Shown: one piece after another, positions 35,417 through 43,133 of the stretch
Numbering within the stretch: the stretch's first letter is position 1
How the letters are laid out: each line of letters begins with the position of its first letter
Assembly (NCBI RefSeq): GCF_002211105.1
Contig: NZ_JPUA01000034.1
Location: 898,213 to 962,212, forward strand
DNA length: 64,000 nucleotides
Direction of reading: 5' to 3'
From: Halomonas campaniensis
GTDB taxonomy: Bacteria; Pseudomonadota; Gammaproteobacteria; Pseudomonadales; Halomonadaceae
Notes under the pieces: generated by a model
Seen by the model: only the letters and a program-made list of their open reading frames with translations
Told to the model about the DNA's origin: nothing
Databases searched by the model: none
Translations under genes and position numbers: made by a program

Positions 35417-36637
35417 ATGAGTGACTTTCATCAAAACGGTATTATTACGGACTTCCATAACCTTACCCGGCGCTCTGTGGAAGCGCTTGAACAAGAGCTG
35501 TGCCAGTTTGCTCGACGGCGTCCAATGGGGCTGATTTTGCCGTCGCTTTTTTCTGAGCTGGAAGGGCCGGCGCTGTCAGCAATCGTCGATGAGCTGGTTA
35601 AAGTCCCGTACCTCAATGAAATTGTCATTGGCCTGGATCGAGCCGATCGCGAGCAATTTTTATATGCTCGGGAATTTTTCTCACGCCTGCCGCAGCACAC
35701 GCGCATCTTATGGAACGATGGCCCACGGCTGCGCGCCCTGGATGAGGAGCTGGAAGAGCACGGTTTAGGCGCGTTAGAGCCTGGTAAAGGGCGCAATGTG
35801 TGGTACTGCGCAGGCTATATGCTGTCGTCTGGGCGCTCGACGGTGGTAGGGCTTCACGACTGTGATATTTTGACCTATGAGCGGGGGCTGCTGGCGCGCT
35901 TGATGTATCCGGTGGCCCACCCCAATTTTAACTACAGTTTCTGCAAAGGCTATTACCCGCGCATTGCCGAGGGTAAGCTGAACGGTCGCGTCTCTCGGCT
36001 GTTGGTGACGCCGCTACTGCGGGCGCTTAAAACGGTCTGCGGGCCGATGCCCTACCTCGATTATCTGGATAGCTTTCGTTATCCACTCTCGGGGGAGTTT
36101 GCGATGCGCAGCGAAGTGCTTGAGGGTATTCGTATGCCGGCAGACTGGGGCCTGGAAATAGGTGTGTTATCAGAGTTACAGCGTAACTACTCACTGCGCC
36201 AGCTGTGTCAGGTAGATATTGCCGATGCCTATGACCACAAGCATCAACCGGTTAGCGAAGATGACCCAGACAGTGGTTTGAACCGCATGAGCCTGGATAT
36301 TTCAAAAGCCCTCTATCGCAAACTAGCGACCCAGGGGGTGACGTTTAGCAGCGAAGACTTCCGCACGCTCAAAGCTACCTACTACCGCTTCGCGCTGGAT
36401 TTGATAGAAGCCTATGACCACGATGCGACGATGAATGGCCTAAGCCTTGACCGTCACAGTGAAGAGCAAGCCGTGGAGCTGTTTGCCAGTAACCTGCTCG
36501 AAGCAGGCAATCTGTTTATCGATAACCCTCGAGAGCGGCCTTTTATCCCTAGCTGGAACCGCGTGCAGGCTGCGGTGCCGGATCTGCTCACCCGTATGCA
36601 CGAGGCGGTCGAACTGGATAATCGGGGTAAGGTTTAA
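35417..36637 (+). CDS. gpgS: Glucosyl-3-phosphoglycerate synthase-like glycosyltransferase (GT81)
   Basis: 406 residues. It has the features of GpgS of Persephonella-type systems: L-I-L-P-S-L-F-S-E-L-E in place of the first GT-A strand, I-V-I-G-L-D-R-A-D, K-G-R-N-V-W, the metal-binding H-D-C-D-I-L, and W-G-L-E-I-G-V-L in the acceptor region. It transfers a sugar from a nucleotide donor to 3-phosphoglycerate; the preceding phosphatase completes glucosylglycerate. GGGAGG gives a strong ribosome binding site, and the gap to the phosphatase is 60 bases. Mannosyl transfer is the alternative. With the GH13_18 enzyme at 43134-44924 the cell could both make and recycle the solute. Confidence 0.85.
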   Translation: MSDFHQNGIITDFHNLTRRSVEALEQELCQFARRRPMGLILPSLFSELEGPALSAIVDELVKVPYLNEIVIGLDRADREQFLYAREFFSRLPQHTRILWNDGPRLRALDEELEEHGLGALEPGKGRNVWYCAGYMLSSGRSTVVGLHDCDILTYERGLLARLMYPVAHPNFNYSFCKGYYPRIAEGKLNGRVSRLLVTPLLRALKTVCGPMPYLDYLDSFRYPLSGEFAMRSEVLEGIRMPADWGLEIGVLSELQRNYSLRQLCQVDIADAYDHKHQPVSEDDPDSGLNRMSLDISKALYRKLATQGVTFSSEDFRTLKATYYRFALDLIEAYDHDATMNGLSLDRHSEEQAVELFASNLLEAGNLFIDNPRERPFIPSWNRVQAAVPDLLTRMHEAVELDNRGKV

Positions 36638-36650
36638 CATTTTATTCATT

Positions 36651-36687
36651 AAAAAGGCCAACTGCCCTGGGGTAGCTGGCCTTTTCT
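36651..36687. terminator. Bidirectional terminator
   Basis: AAAAAGGCCA and TGGCCTTTTC arms with a stem-loop between, at the meeting point of gpgS (plus) and a chemoreceptor gene (minus). A and T runs on both sides suit both directions. Confidence 0.8.
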
Positions 36688-36723
36688 TAGCCCTTGATGT
36701 TTAACGCTTGGCTTTTACTCGTG

Positions 36724-38337
36724 CTAAAAATCACTGTGCTGGTGAGCAACCCGCTGGGCAGGTGAGGAGGCGGGCAATGCCTGCGTATGCTCCATGCTTT
36801 GGTTAATGCGGAAGTGGGCAACCAGCTGGCGCAGTTGGGCGCTGAGCTGTGCGAGCGTTTGAGTGGCGTGGTTACTTTCTTGCACCAAGCTGGCATTTTG
36901 CTGGGTCATTTGATCCATTTGCGTGACCGCCTGGTTGACCTGCTCAATGCCGCTGCTCTGCTCAATGGTGGCCGCTGAGATTTCCTGAACCAGTGTGCTG
37001 AGCTGTTTAATGTCATCGACCATGCCATTGATCACATCGCCGGTATCACGCACTTGACGGCTGCCTTCCATCACTTTGCTATCCGACGCTTCGATCAAGG
37101 TTTTGATCTCTTGGGCGGCGGCAGCCGAACGGCTGGCTAGTTGGCGAACTTCATTGGCGACAACGGCGAAGCCACGCCCCTGCTCGCCGGCTCGTGCAGC
37201 TTCCACCGAGGCGTTAAGGGCCAAAATATTGGTTTGGAAAGCGATCCCGTCAATGGTGTTAACGATGCTGCTCATTTGAGTGGCGCTTTCGTTAATCGTC
37301 GCCATGGTGGAAATAACTGTGGACATAGAGTCACTGCCGCGCTGGGCGCTGTCAGCGGTGCGCGTGGCAAGTGTTCGCGCGTGATCCGCATGTTCGGCAT
37401 TTTGCTTAACCGTGGCGGTAAGCTGCTCCATACTGGAGGCCGTTTCGGCCAATGAGGCGGCCTGCTCTTCGGTGCGTGTGGAAAGCTCTTCGTTAACTCC
37501 CACAATCTGATCAACACCTCTGTTAACCTGATCCGCCCCGTGATGAATATCGCCAATGGTATTGGCCAGGGTTTCACGCATACGGTTGATATCGAATAGT
37601 AAGCTCTGCTGATCCTTCGGTGAAAGCTGAGTAACTTGGGTCAAGTCTCCGTCAGCAATATGGTGCACTACGCTGGCGGCATAGCGTGGGTCGCCCCCTA
37701 GCCTGCGAGCAACATCGCGAATGACCCAGCCCATTAGCAGCGTTACCGGAAGGCCTATAATCAGCAGTACCATTATCGAGTAAATTAAACGAGTAATAAA
37801 AGCTTCGTTTATATCATCTACATAAACACCCGTGGCCAGCGACCACTGCCATTCGGGGATGTATGCCACATAGCTAATTTTGGGAAACTGCTTATCGCCA
37901 TCAATGCGGCGGGAGTAGTAAACGACGTGCCCACCACCGGACTTGGCTGCCTTTAAAAAGTCGGCATACAGATCCATACCGCTGGCATCTTGGTAGTCGC
38001 TCATATCTTCACCCCGGGGGCGGTTGGGGTGAGAAACAATTTTTAGTTCGTCGTCGAACGAAAATATATATTCACCGTCGCCAAAGCCAGCGCTGGCCAT
38101 ATTATCGATCGCGCGCTGCTGGGCTTCTTCCAGACTGAGCTCTCCAGCGACTACCCGCGCTTGTAGCGCTTCAATTTGGCTCTGTACGCTTTCCACCACG
38201 TATTGAATACTGTCTCGGCGTTCACTCTCAATCGTCTGGCGATTCTCCCAGGCCAGCCAGCCTACCAGCAGCAGCATTGCAACCCAGATAATACCCAGCG
38301 TTCCCCAGAGTTTTTGTGTCGTCGTTAAGCGTGTCAT
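36724..38337 (-). CDS. Methyl-accepting chemotaxis protein (sCache sensor), copy 1
   Basis: 537 residues: membrane helix at about 10-30, a periplasmic sCache_2-type sensor (about 35-185, with G-E-Y-I-F-S-F-D and W-Q-W-S-L-A-T-G-V-Y), second helix at 188-208, a HAMP region, and a signalling domain with the hairpin tip [13 protein letters not shown] and E-A-A-R-A-G-E-Q-G-R-G-F. It ends H-Q-H-S-D-F with no CheR-binding pentapeptide. The next gene upstream on the same strand is a close paralogue. Signalling domains are almost identical, while sensors differ around the ligand pocket. The ligand is unknown; sCache receptors often sense small organic acids. A FliA-type promoter lies 37 bases upstream. 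Confidence 0.93.
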   Translation of the reverse strand: MTRLTTTQKLWGTLGIIWVAMLLLVGWLAWENRQTIESERRDSIQYVVESVQSQIEALQARVVAGELSLEEAQQRAIDNMASAGFGDGEYIFSFDDELKIVSHPNRPRGEDMSDYQDASGMDLYADFLKAAKSGGGHVVYYSRRIDGDKQFPKISYVAYIPEWQWSLATGVYVDDINEAFITRLIYSIMVLLIIGLPVTLLMGWVIRDVARRLGGDPRYAASVVHHIADGDLTQVTQLSPKDQQSLLFDINRMRETLANTIGDIHHGADQVNRGVDQIVGVNEELSTRTEEQAASLAETASSMEQLTATVKQNAEHADHARTLATRTADSAQRGSDSMSTVISTMATINESATQMSSIVNTIDGIAFQTNILALNASVEAARAGEQGRGFAVVANEVRQLASRSAAAAQEIKTLIEASDSKVMEGSRQVRDTGDVINGMVDDIKQLSTLVQEISAATIEQSSGIEQVNQAVTQMDQMTQQNASLVQESNHATQTLAQLSAQLRQLVAHFRINQSMEHTQALPASSPAQRVAHQHSDF

Positions 38338-38374
38338 TTTTTTCCTAGCCGATTTAGTTAAGCAACGCTGTCTC

Positions 38375-38401
38375 CTATCGGCTTAAGGCACCAATACCTT
38401 A
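38375..38401 (-). promoter_or_regulatory. FliA (sigma-28) promoter for chemoreceptor copy 1
   Basis: Minus strand TAAGGTAT - 11 bases - GCCGATAG, against consensus TAAAGTTT-N11-GCCGATAA (6 of 8 and 7 of 8). The same arrangement precedes copy 2. Confidence 0.8.
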
Positions 38402-38417
38402 GCAAAATTTAAAGTAA

Positions 38418-38453
38418 ATGCCGCCGCGGCAAAATCGCTTGCCGCGGCGGCAT
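38418..38453. terminator. Perfect 15-base hairpin between the two chemoreceptor genes
   Basis: ATGCCGCCGCGGCAA and TTGCCGCGGCGGCAT around a six-base loop, followed on the minus strand by T-rich sequence. It probably ends the transcript of copy 2 before the promoter of copy 1. Confidence 0.7.
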
Positions 38454-38486
38454 ACTTTTAGATTGCTTCACTCGTGATGGTAAGCG

Positions 38487-40103
38487 CTAAAAATCGCTGT
38501 GCTGGTGGGCTGTCCGCGGGGCAGGAGAGGAGGCGGGTAACGCCTGCGTATGCTCCATGTTTTGTTGGTTAATGCGGAAGTGGGCAACCAGTTGGCGCAG
38601 TTGGGCGCTGAGCTGTGCAAGCGTCTGGGTGGCGTGATTGCTCTCTTGTACCAGGCTGGCATTTTGCTGGGTCATTTGATCCATTTGGGTTACCGCCTGA
38701 TTGACCTGCTCAATGCCACTGCTCTGCTCAATGGTGGCCGCAGAAATTTCCTGAACCAGGGTACTGAGCTGTTTGATGTCATCGACCATGCCATTGATCA
38801 CATCCCCGGTGTCACGCACTTGACGGCTACCTTCCACCACTTTGCTATCCGACGCTTCGATCAAGGTTTTGATCTCTTGGGCGGCAGCGGCCGAACGGCT
38901 GGCCAGTTGGCGAACCTCATTGGCGACAACGGCAAACCCACGCCCTTGATCGCCGGCTCTTGCGGCTTCCACAGAAGCATTAAGGGCCAAAATGTTGGTT
39001 TGAAAGGCAATACCGTCAATGGTGTTAACGATACTGCTCATCTGGGTGGCGCTTTCGTTGATCGTGGCCATGGTCGTGATCACTGTCGACATGGAGTCAC
39101 TGCCGCGCTGGGCGCTGTCCGCCGCTCGGGTAGCAAGCGTACGTGCGTGATCTGCGTGTTCGGCATTTTGCTTAACCGTCGCGGTGAGCTGCTCCATGCT
39201 TGAAGCGGTTTCGGCCAATGAAGCAGCCTGCTCCTCTGTGCGGGTGGAAAGCTCTTCGTTAACGCCTACAATCTGCTCTACGCCACTATTGACCTGGCTC
39301 GCGCCGAGGTGGATGTCGCCAATCGTTTCAGCGAGTGCTTCACGCATACGATTGATATTAAACAGCAAGCTTTGTTGATCCTTGGGTGAAAGCTGAGTGA
39401 CTTGGGTCAGGTCGCCATCAGCAATATGCCGCACTACATTGGCGGCGTAGCGTGGGTCACCGCCTAAACGGCGAGCAACATCACGAATAACCCAGCCCAT
39501 TAGCAGCGTTACCGGAAGGCCAATGATCAGCAGTATCCCAATTGAGCGAATCAAGCCAGCAATAAAGGCGGCGTTAATATCATCCACATAAACGCCTGTC
39601 GCCAGTGACCACTCCCATTCGGGAAGATGCGCGACATAGCTGGTTTTTGGCAGTTGCTCGTCGCCACCCGCACGCGTTGAGTAGTAGTTAACGTGACCAC
39701 CCCCCGCTTGGGCAACACGCAGCAACTCGGGGTACAGCGCCATACCGCTGGCGTCTTCATAATTGGTCATGTCAGTGCCGGGGTCACGGCTTGGATGCGA
39801 GATGATCAGTAAGTCGTTGTTAAAAGAGAAGATATACTCCCCCGCTCCAAAGCTAACGGTGGACATATTGTCAATAGCGCGCTGTTGCGCTTCTTCCAGG
39901 CTTAGCTCACCGGCGTCGACCCTTTCTTGCAGAGCTTCAATTTGGCTTTGCACGCTTTCTACCACGTACTGAATGCTGTCGCGGCGTTCGCTCTCGATCG
40001 TTTGGCGGTTCTCCCAGGCAAGCCAGCCAACCAACAGCAGCATGGCAATCCAGATGATGCCTAGTGTTCCCCAGAGTTTTTGTGTCGTTGTTAAGTGAGT
40101 CAT
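38487..40103 (-). CDS. Methyl-accepting chemotaxis protein (sCache sensor), copy 2
   Basis: 538 residues with the same layout as the neighbouring copy: two membrane helices, sCache_2-type sensor, HAMP and signalling domain with F-Q-T-N-I-L-A-L-N and A-A-R-A-G-D-Q-G-R-G-F. The cytoplasmic halves are nearly identical, consistent with recent tandem duplication or gene conversion. The sensor differs, for example N-N-D-L-L-I-I-S-H-P-S-R here against D-D-E-L-K-I-V-S-H-P-N-R in copy 1, and G-G-G-H-V-N-Y-Y against G-G-G-H-V-V-Y-Y. The pair probably senses related ligands. It has its own FliA-type promoter. Confidence 0.93.
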   Translation of the reverse strand: MTHLTTTQKLWGTLGIIWIAMLLLVGWLAWENRQTIESERRDSIQYVVESVQSQIEALQERVDAGELSLEEAQQRAIDNMSTVSFGAGEYIFSFNNDLLIISHPSRDPGTDMTNYEDASGMALYPELLRVAQAGGGHVNYYSTRAGGDEQLPKTSYVAHLPEWEWSLATGVYVDDINAAFIAGLIRSIGILLIIGLPVTLLMGWVIRDVARRLGGDPRYAANVVRHIADGDLTQVTQLSPKDQQSLLFNINRMREALAETIGDIHLGASQVNSGVEQIVGVNEELSTRTEEQAASLAETASSMEQLTATVKQNAEHADHARTLATRAADSAQRGSDSMSTVITTMATINESATQMSSIVNTIDGIAFQTNILALNASVEAARAGDQGRGFAVVANEVRQLASRSAAAAQEIKTLIEASDSKVVEGSRQVRDTGDVINGMVDDIKQLSTLVQEISAATIEQSSGIEQVNQAVTQMDQMTQQNASLVQESNHATQTLAQLSAQLRQLVAHFRINQQNMEHTQALPASSPAPRTAHQHSDF

Positions 40104-40139
40104 GTTCGTCCTAGTTTTTGTATTTGAGCAACTGTTTAA

Positions 40140-40166
40140 CTATCGGCCCAAATGGAGCAAACCTTA
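40140..40166 (-). promoter_or_regulatory. FliA (sigma-28) promoter for chemoreceptor copy 2
   Basis: Minus strand TAAGGTTT - 11 bases - GCCGATAG (7 of 8 in each half), 37 bases before the ATG. It closely copies the promoter of copy 1. Confidence 0.85.
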
Positions 40167-40212
40167 GCAAAGATAGTTGTGAGCACTCTTTTGGGGTAAT
40201 AGTGTCTTTATA

Positions 40213-40237
40213 TTCTAAAAAAAATCTAAATATAGAA
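40213..40237. promoter_or_regulatory. AT-rich imperfect inverted repeat before the sulfur operon
   Basis: TTCTA (40213-40217) and TAGAA (40233-40237) in an A/T-rich stretch about 65 bases before the metallohydrolase ATG. Operons of this type are commonly controlled by BigR/YgaV-type ArsR repressors at AT-rich palindromes. The match is weak and no regulator gene is in the window. Confidence 0.3.
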
Positions 40238-40301
40238 CTTAAAATGCACTACGCTGTCTCCATAGTATGAGAATTGCATTTCCACCCCATGGGAGGCAGC
40301 G

Positions 40302-41168
40302 ATGCAACGCCCAATCGTTACGCACTTTTTTGATGAGCCCACGAATACCTTTAGCTATGTCGTTCAGGATCCCGACAGCCGTGCCTGCGCGATTATAGAT
40401 TCGGTGCTCGACTTTGATTACGCCGCTGGTCGAACCGACGTGCGATCCGCTGACAACATCATCGCCTTTATTCGTAAACACGACCTTGACGTTACCTGGA
40501 TTTTGGAAACCCATGTGCATGCCGACCACCTTTCGGCAGCGCCCTACCTGCATGAGCAGCTAGGCGGAAAAACCGGCATTGGCGCCAATATAGTGGCAGT
40601 GCAGGAGATATTTGGTAAGGCGTTTAATGCGGGCAGCGAGTTTGCCCGGGATGGCAGTCAATTTGATGCCCTGTTTGATGAAGGGGATACATTCACCGTG
40701 GGCCAATTACAGGGGTATGTGCTGCATACTCCAGGGCACACGCCGGCCTGTTTAACCTACGTAGTCGGCGATGCTGCCTTTGTAGGCGATACGCTGTTTA
40801 TGCCGGATTATGGCACCGCGCGGTGCGACTTTCCTGGCGGTGATGCGCGTACCCTTTATCGCTCTATTCAAAAAGTGCTGGCGCTTCCCGAGCAGACGCG
40901 GCTGTTCCTTTGCCACGACTACAAAGCCCCTGGCCGTGAGATTTTCCAGCATGAAACCAGCGTGGCTGAGCAGATAAACGGTAATGTTCACGTACATAAA
41001 GGTGTCAGCGAAGACGAGTTTGTAAAAATGCGCACTGAGCGCGATGCCACCTTGGGTATGCCACGGCTCATCATTCCATCGGTGCAGGTCAATATGCGTG
41101 CTGGGGAGATGCCTCCGGCGGAAGAGAATGGCACCGTCTATCTCAAAGTGCCGCTCAATTTTTTCTAA
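40302..41168 (+). CDS. Metallo-beta-lactamase fold hydrolase, persulfide dioxygenase-like (Blh/ETHE1 type)
   Basis: 288 residues. It has the zinc/iron-binding T-H-V-H-A-D-H-L-S motif, H-T-P-G-H-T-P-A, F-V-G-D-T-L-F and C-H-D-Y of glyoxalase-II-like enzymes. The N-terminal F-D-E-P-T-N-T-F-S-Y-V and C-terminal I-P-S-V-Q-V-N-M-R are typical of the BigR-linked hydrolase (Blh) group, which oxidises glutathione persulfide to sulfite. Two YeeE/YedE membrane proteins follow, the usual partners in sulfide-detoxifying operons. A good GGGAGG precedes the ATG. The enzymatic role is inferred from family and neighbours. Confidence 0.85.
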   Translation: MQRPIVTHFFDEPTNTFSYVVQDPDSRACAIIDSVLDFDYAAGRTDVRSADNIIAFIRKHDLDVTWILETHVHADHLSAAPYLHEQLGGKTGIGANIVAVQEIFGKAFNAGSEFARDGSQFDALFDEGDTFTVGQLQGYVLHTPGHTPACLTYVVGDAAFVGDTLFMPDYGTARCDFPGGDARTLYRSIQKVLALPEQTRLFLCHDYKAPGREIFQHETSVAEQINGNVHVHKGVSEDEFVKMRTERDATLGMPRLIIPSVQVNMRAGEMPPAEENGTVYLKVPLNFF

Positions 41169-41197
41169 CGGTTTAAGTGCTATTTAAGGAGTCACCA

Positions 41198-41662
41198 GTG
41201 GATTGGATAGCAGGGTTACAAGGGCTGGTTGGAGGGGTATTGATCGGGCTTTCTGCTACCTGGCTGATGGCAATGCTGGGGCGTATCGCGGGTATCAGCG
41301 GTATCGTGGGCAACTTGATAGCCCAGCGTCCCAGGGGTGATAGCGCTTGGCGAGTGGCTTTTCTGTTAGGGCTGATTAGCGGCCCGCTTCTGCTTATGGC
41401 GCTAGGTGGTGGTTTAGGTAACGTTGCCGGAAGCCCTGGTGAGGTGATTGGCGCACCAGTGGGAAGCGTAGGGTTAATGCTAGTGGCTGGGCTGTTAGTG
41501 GGCGTAGGCACAGGTCTGGGCAGTGGCTGTACAAGTGGACATGGTGTATGCGGGCTGGCGCGCTTGGCGCCACGCTCCATGGCGGCCACCGGTATGTTTT
41601 TACTGACGGCGCTAGTGACCGTTTATATCTCCCGTCACCTGCTAGGTTTAGGCAGCCCATAA
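41198..41662 (+). CDS. YeeE/YedE family sulfur transporter, half 1 (PmpA-like)
   Basis: 154 residues with four or so membrane helices and the conserved cysteine block G-S-G-C-T-S-G-H-G-V-C-G. I place the start at the GTG at 41198, six bases after AAGGAG, rather than at an upstream in-frame GTG (41177) that precedes this ribosome binding site. Together with the next gene it corresponds to one full YeeE-type protein split in two. Such proteins carry thiosulfate or sulfane sulfur across the inner membrane. The stop overlaps the next start by one base (TAATG). Confidence 0.85.
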   Translation: MDWIAGLQGLVGGVLIGLSATWLMAMLGRIAGISGIVGNLIAQRPRGDSAWRVAFLLGLISGPLLLMALGGGLGNVAGSPGEVIGAPVGSVGLMLVAGLLVGVGTGLGSGCTSGHGVCGLARLAPRSMAATGMFLLTALVTVYISRHLLGLGSP

Positions 41663-42114
41663 TGAATAGCTTAATGAATAGTTCAATCAATGAATCGGAT
41701 AAGCGTCGTTGGCTGAAAACAGCGGCGGGCTATGCGGCGGGGCTGCTTTTCGGCCTTGGTTTGGCTATTTCAGGCATGACTGATCCCGCACGAGTAGTGG
41801 GATTTCTAGACGTGGCGGGTGCCTGGGATCCAACGCTGATGTTCGTATTGGGCGGAGCCGTTCTTACCACCTTTATCGGCTATCGGCTGGTATTTAAGCG
41901 TCCGGCCCCCTTGTTGGGTGGCGTCTTTCAGTTGCCTACCAAACGTGAGTTAGACGCGAAATTGTTAGGAGGCGCTGCACTGTTCGGCATCGGCTGGGGG
42001 CTTTCCGGCTACTGCCCAGGGCCAGCGATTGCCTCCATCAGCGCTCTTTCCTTACCACTATTGGCCATGCTGGTGACAATGGTGTTGGGGTGGTTCGCCG
42101 CTAAGCGGCTTTAA
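41662..42114 (+). CDS. YeeE/YedE family sulfur transporter, half 2 (PmpB-like)
   Basis: 150 residues, four membrane helices, with G-L-A-I-S-G-M-T-D-P near the first helix and the cysteine motif G-Y-C-P-G-P-A-I-A-S, the second half of the YeeE signature. The ATG at 41662 overlaps the preceding stop; another ATG at 41674 is possible. A strong stem-loop follows. It likely pairs with half 1 to move sulfur compounds to or from the persulfide-oxidising enzyme upstream. Confidence 0.85.
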   Translation: MNSLMNSSINESDKRRWLKTAAGYAAGLLFGLGLAISGMTDPARVVGFLDVAGAWDPTLMFVLGGAVLTTFIGYRLVFKRPAPLLGGVFQLPTKRELDAKLLGGAALFGIGWGLSGYCPGPAIASISALSLPLLAMLVTMVLGWFAAKRL

Positions 42115-42130
42115 AGCTGAGAGGTCTTGT

Positions 42131-42153
42131 AGGAGGCCACTTAGCGGCCTCCT
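42131..42153 (+). terminator. Stem-loop after the sulfur operon
   Basis: Perfect AGGAGGCC / GGCCTCCT arms around a 7-base loop, between convergent genes. The following T content is low, so termination strength is uncertain. Confidence 0.6.
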
Positions 42154-42161
42154 TGAATATA

Positions 42162-42944
42162 TTAGGGCGCGTCGCTGCCCATCATCTCAATGAGTCGCTT
42201 ATCACTGGGCATCCCCTGAATACGGTCAAGGCGCATGTGTCCGTTTTCTGTTTCGCGCTGAAAAACCGAGGTGGGCGTGGCATACAGCCCTAGCTCTTCG
42301 AACAGCTGGTTATTGGCATACACCTGCTCTTCAATTTCCCTTGGTTGGGCGCTGGCTTCGATTTCCTCCTGGCCGCTTTCATGGGCATGTAGTGTCGCTG
42401 CCGGTTCATCGGCTCCGAGTAGGGCGGCTGCTTTTCCAGGGCTGTCGGGCGCTAAGATACCTACCATGATATGACGTAGCTGCACTTCACCAGCCTCCAC
42501 CCAGGGGCGAACGTCTTGCCACATTTGACGGCAGTAGGGGCAGTTGGCATCTGTAAAGGTGTAAATCACCCGGGGAGCATCAACGTTGCCATCTTGAATC
42601 CAGTGGCTTTCGCTTAATAGCTGCCAGGTTTGTGCCTCTAGCGGTGCCCGTACATGCTCATCCAACTGCGCTTCGGTAAGGTCATTACCCTCGCTATCCA
42701 TCAGTGTACCCACGACGGCGTGCTCGCCATCTGGTGTCAGGTAAATCGCCATGTCCTGGCCCTGCACGCTGGCGCCGTAGCCGCGCAACCCGCCGGGGGC
42801 ATCGAATTGGCCATGAATCTCCAAGCCTTGATCGGCCAGTGCCTGGATAGGGGCGGGGAGCTCGTCGGCAACGCTCGCAGAGGTGCCCACCAATCCTGCC
42901 ATCAGGAGAAAACCGCTTATGACAGGGTGACGTTTTAAGTGCAT
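42162..42944 (-). CDS. dsbG: Thiol:disulfide interchange protein DsbG
   Basis: 260 residues with a cleavable signal peptide (hydrophobic core, then T-S-A-S-V-A-D). The N-terminal dimerisation domain is followed by a thioredoxin fold with active site N-C-P-Y-C in T-D-A-N-C-P-Y-C-R and a cis-proline T-P-T-S motif. C-P-Y-C and the overall layout match DsbG, the periplasmic protector and isomerase of protein thiols. It faces the sulfur operon; whether they work together is open. Confidence 0.87.
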   Translation of the reverse strand: MHLKRHPVISGFLLMAGLVGTSASVADELPAPIQALADQGLEIHGQFDAPGGLRGYGASVQGQDMAIYLTPDGEHAVVGTLMDSEGNDLTEAQLDEHVRAPLEAQTWQLLSESHWIQDGNVDAPRVIYTFTDANCPYCRQMWQDVRPWVEAGEVQLRHIMVGILAPDSPGKAAALLGADEPAATLHAHESGQEEIEASAQPREIEEQVYANNQLFEELGLYATPTSVFQRETENGHMRLDRIQGMPSDKRLIEMMGSDAP

Positions 42945-43133
42945 TGCAGCGCCTTGTTTGAATAAGAGTGAGAGGCTAGAGATTTAATAACCGACATCTT
43001 AACACTGGCAAGCCCTAGAATAATGCTGTGCTGGTATTGTCACAGCACGACATTATTTAGGGATTAGGTGTTTTATACCTGGGGCGATATGTCGCAATTG
43101 GCGGTTTTTGAAGCTTTAGGCTTCTCGACGGTA

